The notes under the pieces are model-generated. The model was given only the letters and a program-made list of their open reading frames with translations, had not been told where the DNA came from and ran no database searches. A stretch of 41,627 nt of DNA, taken from the IMG/VR virus record IMGVR_UViG_3300036852_000283, positions 1-41,627 of that record; one strand, given 5' to 3'. Both the position numbers and the translations under genes were made by a program. Of the stretch, positions 24,496 through 31,865 are shown in pieces (the stretch's first letter is position 1; the number at the start of each line of letters is the position of its first letter). The stretch is from a virus.

Positions 24496-24673
24496 CGGGC
24501 AAGGGCATCCAATGCGTGCGCCAGTGACATGCAATACCGCCGTTTTTCGTATACCAGCCAAAGGATCCGAAGGAGGCATCACTGACCCGCAACACTTTGC
24601 CGTCACGGATCAGCGCGACGATCACCGGTGTCCCATCCTTCGGCGCCGTCTCAATATCGCGCCATTCATTCAT
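24464..24673 (-). CDS. DUF551-like small phage protein
   Basis: A 69-residue protein with the DUF551 signature: WRDIETAPKDGTPVIVAL at the N-terminus and HWMPLPDAPS near the end. This is a common phage accessory protein of unknown role. The ATG directly follows the TAA of the preceding gene (TAAATG), so translation is coupled. It belongs to the run of small early genes downstream of replication. Confidence 0.85.
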   Translation of the reverse strand: MNEWRDIETAPKDGTPVIVALIRDGKVLRVSDASFGSFGWYTKNGGIACHWRTHWMPLPDAPSPGLYHR

Positions 24674-24847
24674 TTACTGCCCCTCCGATGGATGCACGAC
24701 TGTTTCAGGGTCTGCTCGCTGAAACTCTACACATAAACACTCCGGCACGCCGCACCACTCTCCGTCCGTCAGGATGTGCGTATGACAGCCCGCTGGATGG
24801 CCACAGCGACAGCGCGTCTGGGGCGTATCGACGGTGTCGTCAATCAT
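24674..24847 (-). CDS. Small Cys-rich protein
   Basis: A 57-residue protein started from the ATG at 24847, in an ATGA overlap with the preceding stop. It has RCRCGHPAGCHTH and CGVPECLCVEF, six Cys and two or three His, which suggests a compact zinc-binding fold. This pattern recurs in small phage proteins with no assigned function. The reading frame is open further upstream but that part lies in other genes. Confidence 0.65.
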   Translation of the reverse strand: MIDDTVDTPQTRCRCGHPAGCHTHILTDGEWCGVPECLCVEFQRADPETVVHPSEGQ

Positions 24848-25080
24848 GTCCCATCTCCACGATTCAGCGGCAGCGGTGACAACGCCGCACCGATCCCAGC
24901 CGCGAACATCAGCCAGAGTTTCCGCTCGTGGTGTCGCCGATGCGCGACGTTCGACAGTCGGATCCGGCACGGTCTGCACGCACCGTGACTCATGTCGTGA
25001 TTCGGGTTCGCGCACAGAATGCACAACCCTTGCTCGCGCCGGCACGCACGCAGCCGCCGAGACTCTTCGGTGTTCGTCAT
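24844..25080 (-). CDS. Small zinc-binding protein with C-terminal hydrophobic segment
   Basis: A 78-residue protein. CILCANPNHDMSHGACRPC (residues 20-38) has four Cys and two His that could hold a zinc, followed by basic residues and a hydrophobic stretch (LWLMFAAGIGAALSPLPL) that could anchor it in the membrane. It overlaps both neighbours by four bases. No family known. Confidence 0.65.
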   Translation of the reverse strand: MTNTEESRRLRACRREQGLCILCANPNHDMSHGACRPCRIRLSNVAHRRHHERKLWLMFAAGIGAALSPLPLNRGDGT

Positions 25081-25325
25081 AGTTGGCTAAAGCTCCGGAT
25101 GGCCGCAATCGCGTGGCGGAGTTCCGCGAGCTGCTCGGCGATCCGCACGGCATCGTCCCGCTCAAGGCGCAGCTGCATGATCTGAAAGCGCTGTTCCTCA
25201 CAGAGATGCTCATAGCCCTTCAGCATCACATGGAGCCGTTCGATCTCATCGGCAGCTCCGCCGACGATCCGGACAGGGACCGGTTCGGGCGCCGTCGGCG
25301 ATCGGCGGGTCGCGGGATAGCGCAT
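25077..25325 (-). CDS. Small coiled-coil protein
   Basis: An 82-residue protein. After a Pro/Arg-rich head it is a continuous helix (ADEIERLHVMLKGYEHLCEEQ, QLRLERDDAVRIAEQLAELRHAIAAI). It overlaps the next start by four bases. No domain is recognised; it might mediate protein contacts. Confidence 0.62.
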   Translation of the reverse strand: MRYPATRRSPTAPEPVPVRIVGGAADEIERLHVMLKGYEHLCEEQRFQIMQLRLERDDAVRIAEQLAELRHAIAAIRSFSQL

Positions 25326-25329
25326 CCCG

Positions 25330-25605
25330 TCACCACTGCCCCGCGAACCCAGCGTTGACGTACTTCGCTTCTTTCGCCGCGCTCATGGCCTTCTGTCGTG
25401 CGCGAGCCACGATGTTCAACTCACGCCGATCCAACCCGACCCACCACGAGGGCGGATCGTCTTTCTTCGCGGTGCTGGACGGTCGGTCCTGTCGGAGCTT
25501 CGCACGCGTCGTGCTCGGGACAGGGACCGGCGGCGTCGGGCGATCGTGACGGCCTGTCCCAAACCACGGCGATCGAGTGCCGGATCCGCGGCGAGTGATG
25601 GTCAT
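25330..25605 (-). CDS. Small basic hypothetical protein
   Basis: A 91-residue protein. The first 45 residues are Arg/Pro/Ser-rich and probably disordered; the second half (WWVGLDRRELNIVARARQK, then AAKEAKYVNAGFAGQW) is helical and more conserved-looking. The ATG overlaps the stop of the preceding gene (ATGA). Unknown role. Confidence 0.6.
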   Translation of the reverse strand: MTITRRGSGTRSPWFGTGRHDRPTPPVPVPSTTRAKLRQDRPSSTAKKDDPPSWWVGLDRRELNIVARARQKAMSAAKEAKYVNAGFAGQW

Positions 25606-25847
25606 GGTCGCTTCCGTCGCACGGGCCGCCCCGCATTCTTGCGCAGCAGCGCGTCCACGTCTTCGAGTAGCAGTCGCGCCATCGCGCGCACCGCCGTCGG
25701 CACGCAGTTCGCCGCCAGATCTTCCACTTGATCGAGGTCCAACTGCATCCAGTACACCGTGTCGTACTCCGTGTGGCGCTGCACGAGCTCGTCGCGAGTC
25801 GCCTGGATCTTCGCGGCCGCCTCAGGACTGATCGGCATCGGCCTCAC
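25602..25847 (-). CDS. Small helical hypothetical protein
   Basis: An 81-residue protein beginning at a GTG in a GTGA overlap (an ATG three codons later is possible). It is helical and acidic through the middle (DTVYWMQLDLDQVEDLAANC, AVRAMARLLLEDVDALLRK) and ends in a basic tail. No family recognised. Confidence 0.62.
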   Translation of the reverse strand: MRPMPISPEAAAKIQATRDELVQRHTEYDTVYWMQLDLDQVEDLAANCVPTAVRAMARLLLEDVDALLRKNAGRPVRRKRP

Positions 25848-26056
25848 TCGCCGTCGAGATCAAAGAGCGGCAGCTCGCCTTCGTCGCGGGCCGCCGTCCG
25901 CAGCCGCTGCAGCAGTCCTTCACGTTCTTCCTTGAGTTCTTTGTAATGCTCTTTGCACTGCACGAGTTCGCTCGTCTTCAGCGAGATCTGCCGTTCGAGT
26001 ACCGCGATCTGATGAAACCGTCTCGCCGCGCGTTCTTCGGTAATGTTCATCGTCAT
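25844..26056 (-). CDS. Small coiled-coil protein
   Basis: A 70-residue protein with a strong heptad pattern (QIAVLERQISLKTSELVQCK, then EERE..LLQRL) and an acidic tail (LPLFDLDGE) that could act as a short docking motif. Coupled by ATGA overlaps to both neighbours. Function unknown. Confidence 0.62.
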   Translation of the reverse strand: MTMNITEERAARRFHQIAVLERQISLKTSELVQCKEHYKELKEEREGLLQRLRTAARDEGELPLFDLDGE

Positions 26057-26313
26057 CGGTCGGTCGCTCCTATCGCGCTCAGCAGGTCATCCCTAGTCCG
26101 CCAGATCGGGAAGGACCCTTGGTGCGCCGTCTCTTTCCCTTTCGCCGTCTTGACTTCGCCGCAATAGAACTGCCCGCGGAACTTCACGATCAGATCCGGT
26201 AACCCTCGGCCGCTCACCTGCCAGCACTCCGCGCCGACGTGGCGCGCCGCGGCGATCAGTTGCGGCTCGTTGGCGTCTCGGCGTTTCTTCCCGCCGCCTT
26301 TCCAGAAGCTCAT
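26053..26313 (-). CDS. VRR-NUC-like nuclease
   Basis: An 86-residue protein started from the ATG at 26313 (ATGA overlap). RRDANEPQLIAAARHVGAECW, SGRGLPDLIVKFRGQFYCGEVKTAKG shows the compact PD-(D/E)XK pattern of phage VRR-NUC/Holliday-type nucleases: Glu near residue 17, Asp in GLPDLIV, and the E-x-K pair in GEVKT. It lies just downstream of the replication initiator gene and may resolve or trim replication intermediates. All expected catalytic residues are visible; substrate is inferred from family. Confidence 0.82.
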   Translation of the reverse strand: MSFWKGGGKKRRDANEPQLIAAARHVGAECWQVSGRGLPDLIVKFRGQFYCGEVKTAKGKETAHQGSFPIWRTRDDLLSAIGATDR

Positions 26314-26615
26314 GACGCCACCGGCGTGTGCCAGTCCTCCCGGCTGTACGCCTCGACTGGCTGATCGGTAAACGCTTCGATCCACGCGTGGAACCCGCCC
26401 GCGGTTTGGCGCGCTCGTAGTCGGAAGCCTCTCCGATTCCAGAACGAATGCAGGTTCCCGCTCAGCTTTTGCAGCTCCCGCCCCGCCTGCTCGATCGGTG
26501 CGTCGAGGAAGACTTTCCCGATCGACGGATCGAGATACGACTGCCAGAGCTGTTCATGCAGCTGGCGCGCCTCTTCCTGCCGTTGCTGTTGGCGCGTCGT
26601 AGTCGGGAGTTTCAT
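26310..26615 (-). CDS. Hypothetical protein of the replication block
   Basis: A 101-residue protein with AGGAG upstream of its ATG. The N-terminal half is a Gln-rich helix (RQQQRQEEARQLHEQLWQSYL) and the C-terminal half is mixed (FWNRRGFRLRARQTAGGFHAWIE). It lies between the initiator and nuclease genes, coupled to the latter by four bases. Role in replication is a guess from position. Confidence 0.65.
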   Translation of the reverse strand: MKLPTTTRQQQRQEEARQLHEQLWQSYLDPSIGKVFLDAPIEQAGRELQKLSGNLHSFWNRRGFRLRARQTAGGFHAWIEAFTDQPVEAYSREDWHTPVAS

Positions 26616-26649
26616 TCAGCCTTCTCCTGACCCCGAGCCGAAACTTCAA

Positions 26650-27501
26650 TCACGCGCCTTTCACCGCGGCGAGACAGCGCCCGCGTTTAGCGTCGACTGC
26701 TGAACCCTCGTGAATCTCGCCGCAGGTTTTGCACGTCCACGCATGCGGTACGTCGTCTGTTTCTTCATAAATTGGTCCCGGTTCTGGAGCGTCTTGCCAC
26801 TGCTTTTCTTCTAAAAATCGAACGAGATGCGGGATGAAACGACGCTCGAGACGAACCCAGCCAGCGGCTTTTCGCCGCTCAACGTCCGCGAAAATAGCTT
26901 GTGCCATTGCGAGGTCTGGCGAGAGCACGATCCATGCTTGGTTCGCGGCGATTCGCCGCTCTTTGTTGGGGTAGGCCGCATAAATACGATCGAACCAGCG
27001 CACAGAATCGGCTGGTTCCAGCTCCCCGCGCTGATCCTTGTTCGCGCGAACAGTCTCCGAACGTTCGTTTGACGTTTTTAGATCTTGATCTGGTACGTTA
27101 TTAAGATCCACACCACGTAGAACTTCTCTGGAGAACGTTCGCGGAACGTTCGCAGGTTGTTCTCGCGAGTATTCTCGCGAACGTTCGCGAGAACGTGCCA
27201 TTCGGTCCTTGGCCTCCTTTCGTTTCCGCATGATCGTCTCTCGACTGTCGTTCCAGTCGAGGTAATCATGGACCCGGAAGCCATCCGCGTGGTGAGTCCA
27301 GAGTGCGGCCGCCACGAGTTGGTGTGCTGTCTTCGCGGCAACTCTGTTCGGTAATGCCGAATCCGGGATGAATCCGTCGGTGAGCTGTAATTGGCAGTAC
27401 GACAAGCCCCAGACCCATACACAGAACGGTGATTTCCAGTCGATGAGGCCGAGAATCTTCGGATTGTTCATGGCGCCATCATGAATGCGTGCCCAGGCCA
27501 T
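26650..27501 (-). CDS. Replication initiator, O/DnaD-like
   Basis: A 283-residue protein. Residues 1-90 (WARIHDGAMNNPKILGLIDW, VWVWGLSYCQLQLTDGFIPD) resemble the N-terminal winged-helix of phage replication initiators. Residues 103-128 are Arg/Ser/Glu-rich and are encoded by the palindromic cluster at 27121-27193. The second half is helical (RWFDRIYAAYPNKERRIAANQAW), followed by a C-terminal Cys pair region (CKTCGEIH). It overlaps the helicase stop (TGATG) with AGGAGG 7 bases upstream. Like lambda O, it probably binds an origin within its own gene and recruits the helicase next door. Initiator identity is from pattern and context. Confidence 0.82.
   Translation of the reverse strand: MAWARIHDGAMNNPKILGLIDWKSPFCVWVWGLSYCQLQLTDGFIPDSALPNRVAAKTAHQLVAAALWTHHADGFRVHDYLDWNDSRETIMRKRKEAKDRMARSRERSREYSREQPANVPRTFSREVLRGVDLNNVPDQDLKTSNERSETVRANKDQRGELEPADSVRWFDRIYAAYPNKERRIAANQAWIVLSPDLAMAQAIFADVERRKAAGWVRLERRFIPHLVRFLEEKQWQDAPEPGPIYEETDDVPHAWTCKTCGEIHEGSAVDAKRGRCLAAVKGA
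27041..27193. other. Candidate replication origin inside the initiator gene
   Basis: AACGTTCG occurs at 27060, 27134, 27145 and 27180 (the middle pair 11 bases apart, one helical turn). A perfect 22-bp palindrome centred on GAACGTTC spans 27172-27193, and TTCTCGCGA is also at 27160 and 27172. A T/A-richer stretch (about 27068-27115) lies next to it. The arrangement resembles the lambda ori, iterons plus AT-rich DNA in the initiator gene. Confidence 0.7.
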
Positions 27502-29135
27502 CAGGATTCCTCCTGCGCTGAGGCCTCATCAAAGGCGACGTGCTCTGATCGGAACAGCAACTGAATAGACCCACTCCGGCCATCACGATTCTTGGCGACC
27601 TGGCAGGTGGTCTCCGGTTCGCGGTATTTTCGGTGGAGCAACAGAATGATGTCGGCGTCGTGCTCGAGCTCGCCCGATTCTCGCAGCGATGAGAGTGTCG
27701 GCGGTTTCTCGCGATCGTCGTTGGATCCGCGGCTCAGTGACGAGAGGCAAAGCACTGGCATCCGGTATTGCATCGCAAGCGCTTTCAGTCCTTGGCTGAT
27801 CGCTTCGACCTGATGCCGGCGCTCACGAATTTCACGCGGGGCGCGCACCAGTTGCAGGTAGTCGACAACAAGTAAGGCGAGCGGGACTTCCGCGGCCATC
27901 GTCGCGACAAGCTCGGCGATCTCCTCAAGGCTGACGGCATCATCGGTGAACCAGAGCGGGAGCGCGCGCAATTGCTCAACCGATTGCCGCATCGCCCATT
28001 GCTCCTGTACGTTGAGATCCGCGCGTTTCAGCGAACTCGCCTTGATGCGCGCATCCTGGGCGACGAGCCGGCGCGTGAGGGCGAGATTACTCATTTCTCG
28101 ACTGACGACGAGAACGGCACCAGTACGATGTTTCGCCGCGGTTCGCGCGAACTCCAGCCCGAGCGCCGTTTTCCCGACTCCTGGCCGAGCACCGAGGAAG
28201 ACGAGCTCGCTAGGACCGAGTCCGCCGTTCAGGAAGTAATTAAGGGTCGGGAATGGCGTCGGCAACGTCGGCGATGGTCCTGCGGCTAACGCCCGCTCAA
28301 GCGCGGTGAGCGCATCGCCGATGTACGTCGGCTGGATACCTCGAGGCGTGCTGCTGTCGACCGCCTGTCGGCGCGCAATCGACATGACGCATTTTCCAAC
28401 GTCATGCGGCGGGAACGGCGGTGAACAGGCTTTGGCGAAGGATTCACAGAGCAGCGCTGTCACCGTGTCCGTATCTAGGCCTTTTGTTAGAAAGAATCCA
28501 GCGAGTCTTGTACACATCTGATCGCGTTGGCCTTCGCCGACGCCACGTAAGGCATCAGCGACCCAAAAGCGATTCCCGCCAGCCTTCGGATCTCGAGAGG
28601 CCGCCGAGGGTGGCGCAACAGTCCGGCCTATCAGTTCGGTCAGCGCAAAAGGCGCGTGCGGAGGCTTCTCGACAAGCGGCGTAATCCACTCGTAGCGGGC
28701 GCCGGTCGGATGAATCGAGGGCGGGGCCACGACGATTCCAATCCCACGGATATCGACTTGTGGCTTCCCGCCATTCGTCGTCAGTAAGCCGACACGATCG
28801 GGGATGGGAATGTACGCACTGAGGAAGACGTGATAACCGCCGCCAGTTCTAGATCGCGGCGCGTCTGGTGGCAACCCGATACCCTCCGCGGCGAGCAGAT
28901 CTTCAGCGGCGTTGCCGCCGTCAAGATCAACAGCGAATCGACCGCGACCGAGCACGATCGCGACGTTGGCATCCGGCGTATGCTGCCACCAGCCGCCGAG
29001 TTGATCAGCCGTCGGCATCGTCGTCTGAAAATCCTTCCAGGGCACCAGCGGGCGCTTCTCCCGCGGGGCGCACGGAATCGGGTGATAGCCGAGGCGCAGA
29101 TACTCGAGGGCGGCGCTCAGAAACTGGTTCGCCAT
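27501..29135 (-). CDS. Primase-polymerase / DnaB-type helicase fusion
   Basis: A 544-residue protein. Residues about 1-170 are a Prim-Pol domain, with the catalytic VDLDGG (Asp70, Asp72), YHVFL (His102) and a later SIHPTGARYEW (His142). A helical linker near 185-260 resembles the PriCT region. Residues about 295-540 are a DnaB-type helicase: Walker A GARPGVGKT (315-323) and Walker B LLVVDYLQL (421-429), then the RESGELEHDADIILLLHR stretch. It should unwind DNA and prime replication on its own. It lies just upstream of the initiator, coupled by the TGATG junction. No obvious Shine-Dalgarno precedes the ATG, which lies inside the previous gene. Confidence 0.92.
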   Translation of the reverse strand: MANQFLSAALEYLRLGYHPIPCAPREKRPLVPWKDFQTTMPTADQLGGWWQHTPDANVAIVLGRGRFAVDLDGGNAAEDLLAAEGIGLPPDAPRSRTGGGYHVFLSAYIPIPDRVGLLTTNGGKPQVDIRGIGIVVAPPSIHPTGARYEWITPLVEKPPHAPFALTELIGRTVAPPSAASRDPKAGGNRFWVADALRGVGEGQRDQMCTRLAGFFLTKGLDTDTVTALLCESFAKACSPPFPPHDVGKCVMSIARRQAVDSSTPRGIQPTYIGDALTALERALAAGPSPTLPTPFPTLNYFLNGGLGPSELVFLGARPGVGKTALGLEFARTAAKHRTGAVLVVSREMSNLALTRRLVAQDARIKASSLKRADLNVQEQWAMRQSVEQLRALPLWFTDDAVSLEEIAELVATMAAEVPLALLVVDYLQLVRAPREIRERRHQVEAISQGLKALAMQYRMPVLCLSSLSRGSNDDREKPPTLSSLRESGELEHDADIILLLHRKYREPETTCQVAKNRDGRSGSIQLLFRSEHVAFDEASAQEES

Positions 29136-29568
29136 GAGTCAGTGAATAGCGGATGAAACCGCGCATGATTTCAGCGTCATTCTGAAGCACGGTCGCGATG
29201 GTGTGGCACCGAGAACAGATGGGAACCAATGGCCCCTGGTGTCCGTTCGGGGCGTACGGCGCTACGTGTTGTCGATGCCGCTGGACGCCCTGCTCAATCA
29301 GCTCGGCTTTTTTACGGCTGCAGACTACGCAGCGATCGTCGTACCGCTCCCAGACGGCGTCGAGATCTTCCCCGAAGGGATACCCTTTTCTGTTCGGCCG
29401 AGTCGTCTGCTTCAGATTGCAACAGCCCCAGGCTGTTTTAGAGCCACAGTGTGGACAGACGACCCGCATCTGGTTGTGTTCGTTCAGTTCTCGCGCCATG
29501 CTGTGCCGCCGGCAATGAAGGCAAGGCTTGCTGTCTTTTCCGCCGACATCGAACTCGTCAACAGTCAT
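29005..29568 (-). CDS. Zinc-binding, HNH-like protein
   Basis: A 187-residue protein with four or five Cys pairs: CLHC (residue 16), CPHCGSKTAWGCC (38-50), CVVC (80-83), CSRCH (118-122), and a His-rich stretch (RHRQHVAPYAPNGHQGPLVPICS) between the last two. The second half looks like a degenerate HNH or treble-clef nuclease; the Asn of the motif is not clear. The acidic Ser/Pro/Asp tail overlaps the first 130 bases of the primase gene in another frame. It may be a nuclease or a zinc scaffold. Function uncertain. Confidence 0.65.
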   Translation of the reverse strand: MTVDEFDVGGKDSKPCLHCRRHSMARELNEHNQMRVVCPHCGSKTAWGCCNLKQTTRPNRKGYPFGEDLDAVWERYDDRCVVCSRKKAELIEQGVQRHRQHVAPYAPNGHQGPLVPICSRCHTIATVLQNDAEIMRGFIRYSLTHGEPVSERRPRVSAPRLSPDSVRPAGEAPAGALEGFSDDDADG

Positions 29569-29574
29569 CTGTCT

Positions 29575-29745
29575 TCACTCCGTCGGCGGTTCATCCTTCG
29601 GTTTCCAGCGGATGTCGTTGGCATTCACGGCGTCGGGAATATCGAGCGTCTGTTGCAGGTACCCAAGACTGAAGCCGATCACGGCGCCAACGACGAAGCC
29701 GACGACCCAGACGATCAGGAGTTGTTCACCCGTGGCGGCAATCAT
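29575..29745 (-). CDS. Small single-span membrane protein
   Basis: A 56-residue protein starting MIAATGEQLL, with a hydrophobic segment at about residues 9-28 (LLIVWVVGFVVGAVIGFSLG) and a charged cytoplasmic-type tail (DIRWKPKDEPPTE). GAGG lies 5 bases before the ATG. It is just upstream of the zinc-binding gene, which starts 6 bases after its stop. A lone membrane helix in an early operon may affect host envelope functions or superinfection; no family known. Confidence 0.72.
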   Translation of the reverse strand: MIAATGEQLLIVWVVGFVVGAVIGFSLGYLQQTLDIPDAVNANDIRWKPKDEPPTE

Positions 29746-30040
29746 GAAACCTCGAAGTGCCGGTTTACTCTGAAACCGGCAAAGTCACGCCTTGGTTCGT
29801 CCTGACTCCGTCTGTTCAGGCTCAGGGCCGACGTTCGCCTTCGTCAACGGCGCCAGCGGGTACGTTGCCACGTGCTCAGTTACGGACGATCCCACCTTTT
29901 TCTACAATTCCCGCTTTCGCGGAGTGCGCCTTTCGGTATAGCAGTGACATCGCGAGCGAATCGCAGCGGCTCAGATCTCTCCGATCTGGACGCGCCCCGC
30001 AGGATGACGAGGACCGCGCCAAGTCGCTCGGCAAACTTGG
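29746..30040. other. Mostly noncoding stretch with a hairpin
   Basis: No confident gene is seen in these 295 bases. A 9-bp stem (TGCCGGTTT at 29758-29766 with AAACCGGCA at 29773-29781, loop of six) lies just upstream of the small membrane protein start and could be a regulatory hairpin. One 36-codon minus ORF (29785-29895, from a GTG) lacks a properly spaced ribosome site. A 25-codon minus ORF starts at 30048, over the stop of the gene at 30041-30244. Confidence 0.5.
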
Positions 30041-30244
30041 TTAGCCATGTCGTTGTTTCGCGCGCTCCAGAAACCGAGACACACGCTCGTCTTGAGTTCG
30101 TCGCACCCTCGCCCGATCCGCCGCCGTCTCGACTCGGCCTTTCAACGGTTTCACCGGCGGCAACGCCAACGGCTGCTCTGGCGCGAGGACTTGAATGTCT
30201 CGCCGATACGTCGCCTCCTCGCGCCGCCAGAACCACCACGTCAC
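30041..30244 (-). CDS. Small basic protein coupled to the repeat protein
   Basis: A 67-residue protein beginning with GTG in a GTGA overlap with the repeat-protein gene. It starts with aromatic and basic residues ([15 protein letters not shown]), then a Pro/Val-rich bend ([12 protein letters not shown]), and ends in an Arg-rich helix ([19 protein letters not shown]). The coupling suggests it is made with the repeat protein and may work with it. No family is recognised. Confidence 0.65.
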   Translation of the reverse strand: MTWWFWRREEATYRRDIQVLAPEQPLALPPVKPLKGRVETAADRARVRRTQDERVSRFLERAKQRHG

Positions 30245-31083
30245 GCCGAGACCCGCTCCGTGACTGGCACCGCGCGCAAGAGGTCAAGAACATACGCCGC
30301 CAACACCGGATAGAAGTCGTCCCTCGCGGCCCTCGCGTCCAACGCGGCCCACGCGGCCCACGCGGCCCACGCGGCCCTCGCGGCCCACGCGTCCCACGCG
30401 GCCCACGCGGCCCTCGCGGCCCTCGCGGCCCTCGCGGCCCTCGCGGCCCTCGCGGCCCACGCGTCCCACGCGGCCCTCGCGTCCCACGCGGCCCTCGCGT
30501 CCCACGCGGCCCTCGCGGCCCTCGCGGCCCACGCGTCCCACGCGGCCCTCGCGGCCCTCGCGGCCCTCGCGGCATCTTTCCATTCGCTCGTCGAGGGGTC
30601 CTCGCCGCGAATGGTCTGATCGAAGAGCGTGACGATGCGGTCGACCACCGCGAGGACCGCCGCGTCTGTGGTGACGTAGCGGGCCCCGTAGTGTTCTGCG
30701 GCGAGCGTCCATCGCAGGATCTTCGCGAGCACGAGATCGTCAATGATTCCACCTACCGGTACGGCTTCAGCGAAGCGTCGCGGCCAGGTGACCGCCTCCG
30801 CGTCAGGCAGGCGTTCGAAGAGGTGATCTTCGAGATGGGCGAGCCAGATAGGCAATCCAAGTTCCGCCTCATATCGTTGGTGGTCATCCGTTCGCGTGTT
30901 CGGGTCGGCCTGTCCTTGAATCAGGTTCAGGGATCGCAGCGAACACCCAATCGCGCAGCCACGCCATTGCCCGTTCATCCTGCCGTACGTGCCTTTGACG
31001 ATCTGATCCGCGCGTTCATGCAGGCCGATCTGCTCGAGCAGCGCCGCTTTGAGTGCGGCGTCTCCGTGATACGTCACTAACAT
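30241..31083 (-). CDS. Conserved phage protein with 28 tandem [R/W][A/D]A repeats
   Basis: A 280-residue protein. Residues 1-168 form a folded domain ([59 protein letters not shown]) that I recognise as a widespread phage protein family of unknown function. Residues 171-254 are 28 copies of a triplet, mostly AAR or AAW with some DAW/DAR, encoded by a 9-bp DNA repeat. Such a helix would show a Trp/Arg stripe every three residues. A short folded tail ([16 protein letters not shown]) follows. AGGCGG lies upstream of the ATG. The repeat array is a frequent feature of the family; its role is unknown. Confidence 0.82.
   Translation of the reverse strand: MLVTYHGDAALKAALLEQIGLHERADQIVKGTYGRMNGQWRGCAIGCSLRSLNLIQGQADPNTRTDDHQRYEAELGLPIWLAHLEDHLFERLPDAEAVTWPRRFAEAVPVGGIIDDLVLAKILRWTLAAEHYGARYVTTDAAVLAVVDRIVTLFDQTIRGEDPSTSEWKDAARAARAARAAWDAWAARAARAAWDARAAWDARAAWDAWAARAARAARAARAARAAWAAWDAWAARAAWAAWAAWAALDARAARDDFYPVLAAYVLDLLRAVPVTERVSA
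30322..30573 (-). repeat. 28 tandem copies of a 9-bp repeat
   Basis: 252 bases, exactly 28 units of a 9-bp repeat, mostly AGGGCCGCG or TGGGCCGCG on the minus strand with TGGGACGCG variants. Mixing of unit types shows repeated slippage and divergence. Two frames of this tract on opposite strands would encode Gly-Pro-Arg triplets. Confidence 0.95.
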
Positions 31084-31111
31084 CGATGCCGCCTTTCTCT
31101 TTCACGATGCC

Positions 31112-31273
31112 TCACGCCGAGCGGCCCTCCGGCACTGCGCCGATCGAGCGCGGCTTCGCCTTTGGCTTCTTGGCTTTCTCGCTGAGCTGCTGATTGACGA
31201 GCCGCTGTTTCGCGGCTTCGAGGATCGCGATCTCGCCATCAAGGGAGGCGATCGCTTTGTCTAGCTGCGTCAT
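31112..31273 (-). CDS. Small basic helical protein
   Basis: A 53-residue protein (MTQLDKAIASLDGEIAILEA...) with an ATGA overlap with the HNH-like gene upstream. The first half is an amphipathic coiled-coil helix, the second a Lys/Pro-rich basic tail (KAKKPKAKPRS). It could bind nucleic acid. An in-frame ATG at 31279 is an alternative. No family known. Confidence 0.68.
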   Translation of the reverse strand: MTQLDKAIASLDGEIAILEAAKQRLVNQQLSEKAKKPKAKPRSIGAVPEGRSA

Positions 31274-31842
31274 CCGCATTGCTGTAACTCTCCCATCCGC
31301 TCACGATCGCGCCGTTCGCGATCAGCCTGTTTGTGACACGATCGACAGAGCCATCGCACGCTCAGCGGCTTCGAATAATCGTCGTGATGCGCTTCAACCC
31401 TGATAATGGCGCAGTTCTCGCAGTGAGACGGCTTCACTAGTCTTCCTGATGCAATAGCTGTGGCCATCGCAATATGAGCCCTCTTCTTGTCAGGGTTTCT
31501 TTCGAGCCATGCCTTTTTCCATACGTTGAAGTCTCCGGCATGCTCGCGGCGGACGCGTTTCAGGTATTCACGATTCGACAGGCGCCATCGATGTTGGCTC
31601 GCCGAGACACACACGGCGCACCAGTAGCGACGCGCTTTTTTCATTCGTTCCGTGATGACGATCCGCGCGCCACACTGACGACAAGCCCGCTCTGCTCCGA
31701 CATCAAAGACAGGCCGTTCACGCATAGTCCATGCGGCTCGCGCTCCGCATGTTTTTGTGCAAGATACCTGCGAGTGATCGGCCGGCCTGAAGAGATGGCC
31801 GCACGTACACAGACGATCCGATAGCGTTCGAGGCGGCGCCAT
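31270..31842 (-). CDS. HNH/recombination endonuclease VII-like zinc protein
   Basis: A 190-residue protein with AAAGG upstream. N-terminal Cys pairs (CTCGHLF, CTKTCG, CRQCG, CAVC) come first; the C-terminal part has CENCAIIRVEAHHDDYSKPL followed by WLCRSCHKQADRE, a pattern typical of phage treble-clef nucleases (the HHDDY-x-KPL...WLCRSCH string is widespread). His, Asp and Cys positions look complete. It may nick or cut DNA during replication, or be a homing-type gene. It is the third clear nuclease-like zinc protein in this window. Confidence 0.78.
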   Translation of the reverse strand: MAPPRTLSDRLCTCGHLFRPADHSQVSCTKTCGARAAWTMRERPVFDVGAERACRQCGARIVITERMKKARRYWCAVCVSASQHRWRLSNREYLKRVRREHAGDFNVWKKAWLERNPDKKRAHIAMATAIASGRLVKPSHCENCAIIRVEAHHDDYSKPLSVRWLCRSCHKQADRERRDRERMGELQQCG

Positions 31843-31865
31843 TATTCCGCTACCTTTCTCTCAGG

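Noticed and set aside
30322-30573. Possible CRISPR array
   Set aside because: Nine-base tandem units with no spacers; a coding microsatellite-like repeat.
29872-31080. Long plus-strand frame with Gly-Pro-Arg triplets (collagen-like)
   Set aside because: It is the antisense of the repeat protein; the triplets arise from the 9-bp repeat. The minus-strand gene has a recognised N-terminal family and a ribosome site.
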